A stretch of DNA of 64,000 nt. It comes from Litoribacillus peritrichatus. Lineage in GTDB: Bacteria > Pseudomonadota > Gammaproteobacteria > Pseudomonadales > Litoribrevibacteraceae. Location of the stretch: NCBI RefSeq assembly GCF_039537985.1, contig NZ_BAABBN010000012.1, positions 558,001 through 622,000 on the forward strand. Reading direction: 5' to 3'. Below the pieces are notes generated by a model that had not been told where the DNA came from, searched no databases, and was given only the letters and a program-made list of their open reading frames with translations. This document shows, one piece after another, positions 42,201 through 49,825 of the stretch; positions within the stretch are counted from its first letter, which is position 1, and each line of letters starts with the position of its first letter. The position numbers were made by a program, and so were the translations under genes.

Positions 42201-44430
42201 AGGGGGTGGTTGGCAACGAAGTCGCTGCCAAAGAAGTAATGACCGACGCCAGATTATCAGAGAACTGCATGCTGGTTGCGGCCAAGGCCGTAGCGGCATT
42301 GGTGATGGTATACCGGAGTATGGTCGTGTCTCCGGGTAAAACAGGGTTAGTCACAAAGGTTTTGCTCAGAGCCAATCCACTGATCACCAATGTATCGCTT
42401 GCTGTGGCTGAAGAAACGGACTTCGCGGAAGTTGTGGCTGTAACAGTAGAGCTGGTTAATGTGGCAGTCCCAGGCGCGGCACCGGCTGGTACTGACATAG
42501 TGATAGAAAACGTACAACTATCCCCCGGTGACAGAGTCGCACTACTTAAAGTAAATAGAGACGAACCATTATCCGTAAAACTTGAGCCACTGCCGCAAAT
42601 GTCATTTTGTGAAGAGGGCGTTGCCGTCATGCCGGTTAAAGCCGCAGGCAAGTCCACAGTAAAACCCACGCCAGTGGCATCTGCCGTCGCGTTAGCACTG
42701 TAAGTGAGAGTGAAATCGGTCGTAACGGTTGAATCTGGTGTAGTCGATTCTTCGTTGATGGAAAGTTGCAAGGCCGGAGCCGCCACCACTACCAGAGTAT
42801 CAGAAGCCGCTAGACCATAAACAGTAGCACCGGATACTGTTGCTGAAGGAATACTTGTGGTAAACGCGTAACTGCCAGGCGTTACACCCGCCTGTGCGGT
42901 CATAATCACATCAAAGGTACAATTAGCACCAGCTGCCAGATTGGCCCCACTGATGTTCAAAAACGTATGAGTGCCATCATTTGTGCTGGTAAATGTTGAG
43001 CCAGAGCCACAAGAGTTAGCCACTGGCAGCGTTTTAATCACTGTCCCGGCCAGAGAGTCATCAATCTTTTGAGTTAAGGCAATGCTGCTGGCAGCGTTAT
43101 CTGGATCGGTATTGGTGATCACAAACCGTTGCGTGAAATCTTCTGAAGCACTGACAGGGTCATCAATAAATAGGTTAGTGATGGTGGGCGCCTTTTTAAT
43201 CACCAAATTATTGCTGATTGCGGGTTTAGTCGTCGCAGAATCCAGCGTCAGGTTTACTGAACTGGTGGTATTAGTGTAAGTCCCCGCTGCGGCATTTGCC
43301 GGAACAAGTACCGTCACGTCAAAGGTGCATGAAGCCTCCGAAGCAAGGTTTGCGCCTGCCACTGTAATAGTAGAAGACCCCGTTAAGGTTGATCCACTTC
43401 CACAAAAGCCATCGGCAGGTAACGCCGTCGCCGTTAATCCACTGAGTGTGGCATTTAAATCATTCGTGAATGTAATGTCGCTGGCCGTATTTAATCGATC
43501 CAGGTTATTGATAGTAAACGACAGAGTGATTGAGCTGCCCGGTGACGCAGACGCCGGAAAGTTAGCAAACAGAAAGGAATTTTCCACACCCAACTGACTG
43601 CTTGCCGACCCACTGGGATTCGCACCGTTCTGGCTTAAATCGCCGGTTTCGGTGGTGTAACTGCCCGTTGTGTTTGTGCTGACATTCACACTGATGGTAC
43701 AGGTGGAGCCAGCCGCGACATGACCATACTGCAGTTGTATCGAATCAGTCTCCGGAGCAGCGGTCATGACAGGGGTTGGAACCAGGCCTCCACTACAGGT
43801 GTTTACAATGTTAGGGTCTGCTGAAACCAATAAATTGGTGGGTAAAGTATGGGAAAAAGTTAAAAGATCGGCCTTGCTGCCATTCAAACTGTTATCAATG
43901 GTATAGGTCAAAGTGCTGGTACCACCCGGGGCTATCGTAGCCGGTGAAAAGGCCATTGAAAAACCGGGACGGGCAGCATCAACAGTCAGCGTAGCACTCG
44001 CCGCTCCTACACTGCCCTCACTGGTCGATAAAGTACCGGTGGTGTTGACATGAGAACCGGGAGTACTGCTGGTAACGTTAACCCTGAAGGTACAAGTACT
44101 GCCTAAGCCCAACCGGTAATCGCTGAAGGTAATGGTACTACTGCCCGCAGTTGCCGTAAAAGTGCCATCAGTACAGGTATTTAAAACATCGGGCGCAGCC
44201 GCAATCGTCACTCCCGCTGGCAGAGTATTAGTGAAAGCCAGATCACTGACCCCCACAGAATTGGCTGAATTGTCGATGGTATATGTCATGGTACTGACAG
44301 TACCAGGCCCCATTGTGGTCGGGGAAAACGCCACAGAGAACGTCGGTGTTGCAGCGTAGACACTGAAACTGCTTAAACTGATTGCGAGTAATACCAGTGC
44401 GGACAAACATCTTTTAAGCATTATCTTCAT
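33250..44430 (-). CDS. Giant modular surface protein (DUF11-like, Ig-like, 11 Calx-beta, cadherin-like, GlyGly-CTERM-like tail)
   Basis: About 3726 residues from the ATG at 44430, which starts a clear signal peptide (MLKRCLSALVLLAISLSSFS, VYA); a frame start at 44529 is upstream of it. Order: ~30-815 DUF11-like repeats (SVAFSPTTMGPGTVSTMTYT); ~815-1300 bacterial Ig-like repeats; ~1300-2530 eleven Calx-beta units of 112 residues ending in ITDDD; ~2530-3020 cadherin-like repeats (D-E-D-N/T ... VLxNDxDVDG); then a putative Ig-like domain, Asp-rich calcium repeats, HYR-like, Calx-beta, PKD, thrombospondin-3 and choice-of-anchor U parts. It ends SSGSGGGSVDLSLIMLLLSL plus a basic tail, which resembles GlyGly-CTERM. 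Likely calcium-stiffened adhesin; function inferred. Confidence 0.85.
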   Translation of the reverse strand: MKIMLKRCLSALVLLAISLSSFSVYAATPTFSVAFSPTTMGPGTVSTMTYTIDNSANSVGVSDLAFTNTLPAGVTIAAAPDVLNTCTDGTFTATAGSSTITFSDYRLGLGSTCTFRVNVTSSTPGSHVNTTGTLSTSEGSVGAASATLTVDAARPGFSMAFSPATIAPGGTSTLTYTIDNSLNGSKADLLTFSHTLPTNLLVSADPNIVNTCSGGLVPTPVMTAAPETDSIQLQYGHVAAGSTCTISVNVSTNTTGSYTTETGDLSQNGANPSGSASSQLGVENSFLFANFPASASPGSSITLSFTINNLDRLNTASDITFTNDLNATLSGLTATALPADGFCGSGSTLTGSSTITVAGANLASEASCTFDVTVLVPANAAAGTYTNTTSSVNLTLDSATTKPAISNNLVIKKAPTITNLFIDDPVSASEDFTQRFVITNTDPDNAASSIALTQKIDDSLAGTVIKTLPVANSCGSGSTFTSTNDGTHTFLNISGANLAAGANCTFDVIMTAQAGVTPGSYAFTTSIPSATVSGATVYGLAASDTLVVVAAPALQLSINEESTTPDSTVTTDFTLTYSANATADATGVGFTVDLPAALTGMTATPSSQNDICGSGSSFTDNGSSLFTLSSATLSPGDSCTFSITMSVPAGAAPGTATLTSSTVTATTSAKSVSSATASDTLVISGLALSKTFVTNPVLPGDTTILRYTITNAATALAATSMQFSDNLASVITSLAATSLPTTPCGASSAMSGTANLSFSGGELLPGESCTFDVTVTVPVAASEGNYISVSSSMSATVNSSNTTTDAASATLVVDQLGVVLSSTASTPTSTSPIPVSIFFSRPVVNFVVGDITVGNGSASNFSGSGDTYTVDITPSADGNVTVDVAANVADDSVNGLVKNTAATQLLREYTATPATVTPSLVISSPSTSATNTGPVTYTVTYSDSETVNLTDSDITLNNTGTNATVTVTNGDTSTPTVTLSNISGDGTLGFSIAAGSARNGTETAPSAGPATTFSVDNTQPSVAITDVVNDNINAAFEATITFSEDVTGFVIGDISASNATLSSFSATSASVYKVTVTPTNQGAVTLNVASSVATDATGNSNTAAQHSVTYDSIAPSLSISAAATPQNAPFTATMTFGENVTGFDVSDISAANASLSNFAATSGSVYTVLVTPTADGSVTLDIAANTAFDVSGNGNVAATQYSVTYDNTSPTLTITGGSAAANGVFTATLTFSEAVDNFIITDITANNGSLNNFVANSSSEYSVEVTPAQEGIVTLDVSAGVATDTAGNSNSAASQFSKTLTPVISLTASTNTVSETNGSVTLTATSTMPAGADITVNLVYSGTATNGTDYVAGATSILIPASQSQSTTVVTITSDTLVETNETLIIDIDTIVGGATNNVLEDGVQQQTVTITDDDSVAVTLAASSSSIAEASGISTLTASLDKVTFEDVTINLGYSGTATSGSDYVASTASITITAGQTSGTATVTATSDASVEVVETIVVDITGVSGGSASESGSQQQTVSIIDDDNVAVTLAASASTIAEAAGSSTLTATLDKVTFEEVTVTLGYTGTASSGSDYTASAGAITITAGQTSGTATLTAISDTLVETGESIVIDITGVNGGSASESGSQQQTVTITDDDSIAVTLTASTSSVTEAAGTSILTATLDKVSFEDVTVSLGYTGTASSGIDYATPATSITITTGQISGSATLTATSDTLVEASETVVVDITGVSGGSASESGTQQQTVIITDDDSALVTLTVSDSSIAEAAGTSTIIANLDKVTFEDVTVSLGYTGTATSGSDYAVSAGSITITAGQTSGSVILTATSDSSIETDETVIVDVTGVSGGSASESGSQQKTVTILDDDTVAVTLTASSSSMAEAAGTSTLTATLDKITIEDVVVSLSYTGTASSGTDYVTPAGSITIAAGQTSGSVTLTATSDTAVEADETIIADISGVSGGSANENGTQQQTVTIIDDDSTVVSLTVSASTIGETAGSSTLTVTLDKATFEPVVVSLGYTGTATHGSDYLTQADSITIAAGQTTNTIALITTSDTLVEANETIIVDITGVTGGFASENNTQQQTVTITDDDSAVVTLAVSTSAIAEAAGTSTLTATLDKATFEDVTVSLGYTGTATSGSDYATPAGAITISAGQTTGSATLTAISDPAIETDETIIVDVTGVNGGSASESGLQQKTVTILDDDTVAVTLTASSSSIAEASGSSILTATLDKVTIEDVVVSLSYTGTASSGTDYVTPAGSITIAAGQTSGSVTLTALSDSDVEADETIIADISGVSGGSANESGTQQQTVTIIDDDSSVVSLTVSASTIGETAGSSTLTASLDKATFEAVVVSLGYTGTATNGSDYVTPADTITIVAGQTTSTATLVATSDTLVEANETIIVDITGVNGGFASENNTQQQTVTITDDDTATVTLLVSNSSIAEAGTSTLTAILNKPTFEDVVISLEYAGTASASDYTKSADAITVTAGQTTGTVTLTAVQDSTEESDETIIVDISGVSGGSVSEQGTQQQTVIISNDDNETSSDVATVDEDNSIQIDVLSNDQGPGGTLNPASVSIYTAATNGVTSINTANGFITYTPTSDYNGVDTFAYIVNDLQGNTSAPTTVTVTVNNVNDAPVAVNDAAAVIEDNSLTVDVLANDLDVDGASDINLQSLTVTIQPEHGQASVADGKVIYTPEANYNGSDIFSYKVDDNAGLESNTAIVSINVSGANDAPTTQSDTATTNEDTAVTISVLHNDTDVDGQLVASSVTTVAQPSNGLAEAQTDGSIIYTPNDNFFGSDTFTYTVKDAENAVSAATEVTVTVQGVNDAPVASDDIAVLLEDTSFDINVAGNDNDIDSDLDASSLVIVSMPAHGSVSLINGLLHYTPVADFGGNDSFSYTISDIEGSTSNVATVTITVDAVNDLPIANNDSAVTEEDSSVTIDLLANDQDVDGSLDPASIALAQSESLPPESVTSLALTQPDNGSVTIDTSTGVATYTPNADFNGVDTFRYSVSDNEGGVSNTATVTIQISSVNDTPVISGTPLTTVLEGGDYRFTPLISDVDNDSLTTTASNLPGWLTLDPSTGELQGSPTVGDAGVYADIVVQVSDGEFNAELAAFSIEVVGDNDTDGIANHEDTDDDNDGMSDEFELANGFNPFNSADAAEDADNDGLSNLEEALQSSNPLLDDQAPVIASPEPLEFNATGLLTQVSGFDIPTAVDGLDGEVAVNLLGESSLNLAPGRHQLTWFATDAAGNRAEVQQQVDVHPLISLSSGQIVGEGFSGRIEVILNGAAPEYPVTISYELEGSANSEDHNLTAGSVTFEEDELAGGIPFVISQDDVTEGIETLVVVLTGDGNFDANNRHTLSIVEDNVAPRVGLSLVQNGSDRLIIEQGGGLVSFTSTVNDPNPNDQHTIEWDFSDGVTPTFVTDLQRQLNPADLAPGIYSVTLSVTDNGTPAITNEVNLSYRVVEALAALSETQDSDNDGIADIDEGWADDDQDGQPNYLDAISLSNVLNSAPEDGFSFLLEADPGVKMVLGERALSNDGRGAKLDTDALPEEMALPEDSFNNLSGYFDFVVNELPLIGQSVNVVIAQSEPIPENAIYRKFDGVWFTFVENASNSVMSAPGEEGHCPSPQAEDYRSGLNEGDWCVQLTIEDGGPNDADGLANGSINDPGGVGVNVAGGGETDPGTTQIRSSGSGGGSVDLSLIMLLLSLLAFYGTRWNHNIRLRRPWE
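37160..39175 (-). repeat. Two tandem copies of a 1008-bp three-unit block inside the Calx-beta array
   Basis: Calx-beta units 5-7 (about 38168-39175) and 8-10 (about 37160-38167) repeat as a block: each has one unit ending QQKTVTILDDD, one with TIEDVVVSLS, and one with SASTIGETAGSS. A 48-bp stretch at 37813 recurs exactly at 38821, 1008 bp away. Confidence 0.85.
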
Positions 44431-44485
44431 ACGAACATTCACGCTGCAATTCCATTTAGAAGTTAAGTTCACAGTCCGGAATACT

Positions 44486-47400
44486 CTAATCACGCCGACC
44501 AAGAGGCGGAACAGAACACACAGAAGCAACCCATCGAATATTCATCAGGCTTAACAACAGCAACAACATAAACCCGATGGCTCCCCCGCTGCTTTTCTTA
44601 CTTGTATCAGTGTTATCGCTATTGCTGACATTGTTACTATCACTGGCAGTAGTGCCTACCCCGCCAGGATCATGAATACGGCCATTCGCCACACCATCTG
44701 CATCATTAGGGCCACCATCTTCAATGGTCAGTTGCACGCACCAATCACCTTCATTCAGGCCTGTACGATAAGCGCTGCTCTGAGGAGAAGGACAACTGCC
44801 TTCACTTCCGGGAGCCGACATCACTTCATTGCCAGCGTCTTCCACAAAGTCAAACCACACCCCGTCACCAAATTTACGGTAAACCGCATCGGCCGGAATG
44901 GCCGCGCGTTGTGGCAGAACCACATTAACGCTCTGACCAGATTCAGTCAGACCATTCACAACAAAATCAAAATACCCGCTGACATTTGTGACGCTGTCTG
45001 CCGAGATTTTCAAACGCTCAGGTAACTGTTCCAAATTTAGTTGCGCACCGTATCCACCATTGGCTAATGCCCGCTCGCCAAGCATCATCTTAAGGCCAGG
45101 GTCGGATTCAATCAGGAAGGCTAGTCCATCTTCGGATGTTTCACTGATCACGTTATCCATCGCAACAGGGTCGAGATAATTGGGTTGGCCGTCCTGATCA
45201 TCGTCAGCAAAGCCCTCCACCAGATCTGAGATTCCATCGCCATCACTGTCCTGAGACGTCAGTGTTCGAAGTTCATCAACGATACGATAGGTCAGACTGG
45301 TTACATTACTGAGCGATGGCGAGCCATTATCATTGACAGCCACAGTTACAGAGTAAGTACCCGGTACTATGCCGGATGGCTCAATCTGACGCTGTAATTC
45401 ATTAACAACAATCGGCGTAACACCGTTGGAGAATTCCCACTCTAAGGTATGCTGATCGTTCAGATTGGAATCACTGACCATTGCGGTGAAGTCCACCAAA
45501 CCTGAACCCTGCTCAATGATTAGTACGTTGGAATCATTCTGACTCACCTTCAATGTAATGCTCGGCGCTACATTACTTTCAGTGATCGTCGTGATGTGAC
45601 TGGTCTTATTGCCAAAGTTACCGGAACCGATCAGATTAACTTCGATGGTTTCATTGCCTTCGGAACGAGTATCCTCATGTATAACAAAGGTAATGTCTTT
45701 AGAGAACATCCTTTGTTCAGAACCATTCGGCTCAGAATCGCTTTGTTCAAAATCGTTCTCTTCAAAATCACTTTCTACAAAAGTAATGCTGCCCGAACTC
45801 AGCGTATGATCTTCATCTTCAACGCCCGGCCCCGTTGCATTACCCGACACTCCAAAGGATACGGTTAATGGGTATTCCGGCGGCTCACCATTAAGAATAA
45901 CCTGAACCCGACTTTCAGCGCCTTCTGCCTGAGTTTGGTCCGGGCTAATCGAGATAAGCGGATGAATAGACAAGGATTGGCGAGCTTCACTTCGGTTACC
46001 CGCTGCATCCACGGCATACCAAATTAACTCATGGTGACCAGGCATTAAATGAGACTCGATAGAACTATCTAAGTGCACTTCTACATCACCATCCAATGCA
46101 TCATGTGCCGTAGGAACAACCAGATCTGAAACCGAGGTCAATAAACCTGTGGCATTTATTTCCAAATCTTGCGGTTGAGCAAAGACCGGCGGCTGATCAT
46201 CCAGGTTGGTTAATTGTTCATCGGCAGCAACACCTGTAGATGAGAGTACGGTTGCGCCATTAAGCACAAGTTCATCCACCGATATGCCTTTAAAATTTTC
46301 TAACCCTGGCGCCAATACATAGTTAAAGATTAACGCGGACGTGCCACTGCCACTGACATATTCAGCAACCACCTGTGTACCTCCGATGGTCAGATAAAGT
46401 AACGGTGTGCCGTCTACAACAACATCCTGGCTGTAATGCAGGGTGATGTTTAAAGAATCACCAGCAACGTAAGTCTTGGCATAGGGAACGGTAACCCTGA
46501 CAATACTCGCTGTGTTGGCCATATTTAAAGAAATGCCACTGCTATCGGCAATATTCTGCAAATTCAGATCCTGCCAATTTGAAAAAGCAAAATTAGCGCC
46601 TTCATCATAATATTGGCCGCTGGATGTCATATTCATCAACGCAATACCGTTTGCGGCCTTATCTAGCGGCGTGATCACATAATCAAACTGCCAATGTGTT
46701 TGCTCACCAGAATCAGAAACATAGCTGGCTTTAACCTCTCGCCCGTTATCCAAAGAAATATTCAATTCTGTATTGTCTGTATTGGTGCTCAAAACTTTCT
46801 GATCAAAATGCACTGTGAAGGAAAGTGTATTTCCAATCAGATAGTCGCCACTGGCAGGCACATCCACATGAGTTACCTTTGGTACCGCTGATCTTCCGAC
46901 CAGAACTTCAGAGGCATCATTACCTAATGCTGTCACCTTAATTAAGCCATTGTTAACAAAAGAGGTGTTACTGACAGTGAGTTCATGGCTCCCTGAGCTG
47001 TAGTCATTTCGGCCGTCTAATGTACCAATGAAGATCGTATTATTTAGGTTTAAATTGCCCACAGTGATGCCGTTAGAAACATCATCAGACTCAGTCAGGA
47101 TATGTGTAAACCGTATTTCACCTTGGTTAGACGATTCAGCCTCCAGTAAATACTCGTTATTGCCTATTTCTATCGCCAGTTGTGGTGCTCCGCCCGCCAT
47201 TGCAATACTGGTCACTCTTCCCCACCGGAGTGTATAAACCAGCTTATCCCCTGGCTGGTAGTTGCCCTCGGGAGGTAAATTCGCTGTATTACCGTGAACA
47301 ATCTTTATTGCTGGTAACGGATTCACATCTTCAAGGTTTAAATTAGCGGCTTGGCCAGCCCCGTTGGTTACCTTGAAGTCCTGAAAACCTGCTAATGCGA

Positions 47401-47803
47401 CACCATCTAAGTCAAAGTCCTGATGTGTAGGCGTATAGGAAAAAATAACATCGGTTCCACTGATGCGCTGGAATTGTGCATAAGCGTTGCCTGAATCCAG
47501 TGCAAGAACTAAGAACCCATGATCACCTGCCTCTTCCTCGCCACTCACATCAAGCTGAAGTGATGCGTCCGAATCAACCTGAATCGCACCTGAAAAAGAC
47601 ACCACAAATTCAAGGTTGTCATTGTTGTCGTAATAACCTGCAGCTGGCCCAGTGACAGACTGAATAGAAGGTTGCGAAGCAACACCGGTTAAGGAAAAGC
47701 AGAACAGAAAAAAAACAATCCCTAATTTTAACGAAAGCATCGGGCATTTCGACTTATGACGACGCTCGTTAACATCAAAGTACTCGGAAATAACTGACAG
47801 CAT
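44486..47803 (-). CDS. Large surface protein with choice-of-anchor U and a GlyGly-CTERM-like tail
   Basis: 1105 residues from the ATG at 47803, which has GGAAGGACA upstream; a second candidate is the Met at 47740 just before the hydrophobic signal (LSLKLGIVFFLFCFSLTGVA). The N-terminal half (~45-530) is four Ig-like beta domains (VVSFSGAIQVDSDASLQLDV, VAGDSLNITLHYSQDVVVDG). It then has HYR-like, Calx-beta-like, PKD-like, thrombospondin-3 and choice-of-anchor U modules and a SSGGAIGFMLLLLLSL tail. The C-terminal half is homologous to the giants on both sides. It is probably exported and anchored the same way. Confidence 0.85.
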   Translation of the reverse strand: MLSVISEYFDVNERRHKSKCPMLSLKLGIVFFLFCFSLTGVASQPSIQSVTGPAAGYYDNNDNLEFVVSFSGAIQVDSDASLQLDVSGEEEAGDHGFLVLALDSGNAYAQFQRISGTDVIFSYTPTHQDFDLDGVALAGFQDFKVTNGAGQAANLNLEDVNPLPAIKIVHGNTANLPPEGNYQPGDKLVYTLRWGRVTSIAMAGGAPQLAIEIGNNEYLLEAESSNQGEIRFTHILTESDDVSNGITVGNLNLNNTIFIGTLDGRNDYSSGSHELTVSNTSFVNNGLIKVTALGNDASEVLVGRSAVPKVTHVDVPASGDYLIGNTLSFTVHFDQKVLSTNTDNTELNISLDNGREVKASYVSDSGEQTHWQFDYVITPLDKAANGIALMNMTSSGQYYDEGANFAFSNWQDLNLQNIADSSGISLNMANTASIVRVTVPYAKTYVAGDSLNITLHYSQDVVVDGTPLLYLTIGGTQVVAEYVSGSGTSALIFNYVLAPGLENFKGISVDELVLNGATVLSSTGVAADEQLTNLDDQPPVFAQPQDLEINATGLLTSVSDLVVPTAHDALDGDVEVHLDSSIESHLMPGHHELIWYAVDAAGNRSEARQSLSIHPLISISPDQTQAEGAESRVQVILNGEPPEYPLTVSFGVSGNATGPGVEDEDHTLSSGSITFVESDFEENDFEQSDSEPNGSEQRMFSKDITFVIHEDTRSEGNETIEVNLIGSGNFGNKTSHITTITESNVAPSITLKVSQNDSNVLIIEQGSGLVDFTAMVSDSNLNDQHTLEWEFSNGVTPIVVNELQRQIEPSGIVPGTYSVTVAVNDNGSPSLSNVTSLTYRIVDELRTLTSQDSDGDGISDLVEGFADDDQDGQPNYLDPVAMDNVISETSEDGLAFLIESDPGLKMMLGERALANGGYGAQLNLEQLPERLKISADSVTNVSGYFDFVVNGLTESGQSVNVVLPQRAAIPADAVYRKFGDGVWFDFVEDAGNEVMSAPGSEGSCPSPQSSAYRTGLNEGDWCVQLTIEDGGPNDADGVANGRIHDPGGVGTTASDSNNVSNSDNTDTSKKSSGGAIGFMLLLLLSLMNIRWVASVCSVPPLGRRD

Positions 47804-47848
47804 AAGTAAGGTGTCCTTCCAAAAAAAAGAGCAATGAATAAACAACCA

Positions 47849-49249
47849 CTAATTAAGTGGCATTAGCGCTTTAAGCTCTTTCAATACTTTTTTCAGAGAA
47901 CTTAATTCCCGATGAATTGCTTCAATTTCGCTGTCTTTTTCTTTCAATTGCTTATTTAATTCCTGAATCGACGCCATGGATACCCCAACCGCATCAACCA
48001 TCGCAATTTTATCGGTGGTATTGCCATTTAGGCCAAAGGCCTCATGAAAATCTTCGGACATCACGCCCATATGCTCTATGGATTGGTCAGCATCGGACTT
48101 ATAGCGCCAGCGCGTCATTTCCAGCTTACTTAGTTTCTCCAGCACTTCTGTACCATTAACGGCTTCTTTGATGTCTTTCAAAGCTCTGGATGAGGCAAAA
48201 TGACACTGCTCCGTACCGTCACTCTTTTTACCGCACACTTTTTCCTGTGCCCTGATAAACCCGTCCTGCCGTACAGTAAATTGAACATCATTGTTATAAG
48301 CGAACTCCAGGTAATTCGTTCCAGCGTTTTCTTTAATTGTCCATGAACCCAAATCAAGAGCAGCGAGCGTCCCACCCGCAGTCCCTAAACAAGTTGAAGG
48401 ACTGGTTGAATTAGTACAGATATCCCCTGTTGCTGTTACAGTGCTTACAGTTGTAACAGCCCCTGAAGCATTCACGTTAAAAACGGAAGTACCGAGATTA
48501 TGAATATCAAAAAGCGCACTTGGCAAAAAGCCATTATCAATATTCACCCCAAGATACCCGAGCGGACTAACAATTAACGCATGATTGTTAGAGTTTGAAG
48601 GGTGGGCAATATCAAACAAACCATCCGGTGTCGTGGTTTCAAAGCCTACATCACCATCTGAGGCAACATGAATACTGGCATTAGGAGCTCCGGCAGAAAT
48701 TCTTAGAGGGAGCGCTCCGTTGTTTGTAACATCACGAACAAAGAAATTAGACTCATTTCCCGATACGTCCCAGATTTGTTCAGCAAACCCCCCTGAACCA
48801 TCTTGATGTAATCTAAGCGCTGGGCTGTTGCCATCTTGTGTATGAAGTTCCACTAATGGCGTTGAAGTACCAAAGCCAACATTGCCTGCCCCTGTAACAT
48901 AAATACTATGATTCGGCGCACTTTGGAGAATAGTAAAGGGTACCGTCCCTGCATCAAGTTCTTCAATACTAAATTTATTGAGCCCACCATTAACAGAATC
49001 ATTAACGGTAATTTGCCAATCTATGGTTGGGAAACTACTGCTGGAGCTGGTATCTATGAACCGGATTCGCAGATTATTTTCTTTTAGACGGATCGTATCA
49101 AAACCAAAAGTTTCGCCGATAGCACAATCAAACCCGGAACATATACTACCAACCACCACCAAGTCATCTTGAATTTGTTGATCAGAAACGGCAGCCAAAC
49201 TCAAACCTAAACCAGATACAACAATTAACTTTTTAAACGCCATGTTCAT
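47849..49249 (-). CDS. Tail-fiber-like secreted protein with a C-terminal S74-type chaperone domain
   Basis: 466 residues with a short signal-like N-terminus (KKLIVVSGLGLSLAAVSDQ). The middle repeats G-x-V-G-F-x-T-x-x-P-L/D segments (NVGFGTSTPLVELHTQDGNS, DVGFETTTPDGLFDI), as in phage tail-fiber and T5-fiber-like proteins. The end (~350-466) matches the intramolecular chaperone/peptidase S74 domain: ASSRALKDIKEAV, IEHMGVMSEDFHEAFGL, MVDAVGVSMASIQELNKQLK and a terminal coiled coil. Such domains help trimerise and often cleave themselves off. The usual S-D-x-R-L-K motif is here S-S-R-A-L-K, so cleavage is uncertain. It starts 2 bp after the upstream gene. Confidence 0.8.
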   Translation of the reverse strand: MNMAFKKLIVVSGLGLSLAAVSDQQIQDDLVVVGSICSGFDCAIGETFGFDTIRLKENNLRIRFIDTSSSSSFPTIDWQITVNDSVNGGLNKFSIEELDAGTVPFTILQSAPNHSIYVTGAGNVGFGTSTPLVELHTQDGNSPALRLHQDGSGGFAEQIWDVSGNESNFFVRDVTNNGALPLRISAGAPNASIHVASDGDVGFETTTPDGLFDIAHPSNSNNHALIVSPLGYLGVNIDNGFLPSALFDIHNLGTSVFNVNASGAVTTVSTVTATGDICTNSTSPSTCLGTAGGTLAALDLGSWTIKENAGTNYLEFAYNNDVQFTVRQDGFIRAQEKVCGKKSDGTEQCHFASSRALKDIKEAVNGTEVLEKLSKLEMTRWRYKSDADQSIEHMGVMSEDFHEAFGLNGNTTDKIAMVDAVGVSMASIQELNKQLKEKDSEIEAIHRELSSLKKVLKELKALMPLN

Positions 49250-49251
49250 AC

Positions 49252-49689
49252 TTAGTATTCCTCTGCCAGGTCAGGGTTTACCACTTGGCCATCCTGAATT
49301 AAAAATCGCTTTGATTCGATGACTTTCATGTAGGTGGACGCAGGTTTCACGTTGGCATCACGACCGTTATTAAGCGTCTGAGCATTCATTCGTGAAGACG
49401 GCTTCACCGCTACTTCAGATAAAATTTTGTAGGTATAATAGCCATCATCAAACCCCTCAGCCGTTTCAAAAATGCCATTTTCACTGTTGAGCTGGGTGCC
49501 ATCGTCACTATTTAATTGCACACTGGAATAACTTTCGGGCAACTGTAAAACAGTGATTCCATCCGAACCGCCACTCACCGTTGCAGCGATACTGCTGGAT
49601 GAAAACAACAGACTTACAACCAAAAGAACACCAGTAAACGCTCTAAAAGCCGAGTTCACTAAATAATGAAATACGATAGCCATAACCAT
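49252..49689 (-). CDS. Small secreted protein, partner of the S74-type protein
   Basis: 145 residues with a signal peptide ending LLFSSSSIAA. The mature part is short and beta-rich (GSDGITVLQLPESYSSVQLN, YYTYKILSEVAVKPSSRMNA). No family recognised. An AAAGAGAA ribosome-binding site precedes the ATG. The next gene starts 2 bp after its stop, so they are co-translated; a role in folding or export of the fiber-like protein is possible but inferred. Confidence 0.65.
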   Translation of the reverse strand: MVMAIVFHYLVNSAFRAFTGVLLVVSLLFSSSSIAATVSGGSDGITVLQLPESYSSVQLNSDDGTQLNSENGIFETAEGFDDGYYTYKILSEVAVKPSSRMNAQTLNNGRDANVKPASTYMKVIESKRFLIQDGQVVNPDLAEEY

Positions 49690-49825
49690 TCATTCTCTTT
49701 GATTTTTTTATTTCACCGAGCCATTCAATGTAAACTTTTAAGTATTTTTCGCATTACCCAAAAGTTCAATTACAGGCTATTACATTCAAGTAAATCTTCC
49801 TCAACGTGTTCTCTGTACTAAGACT

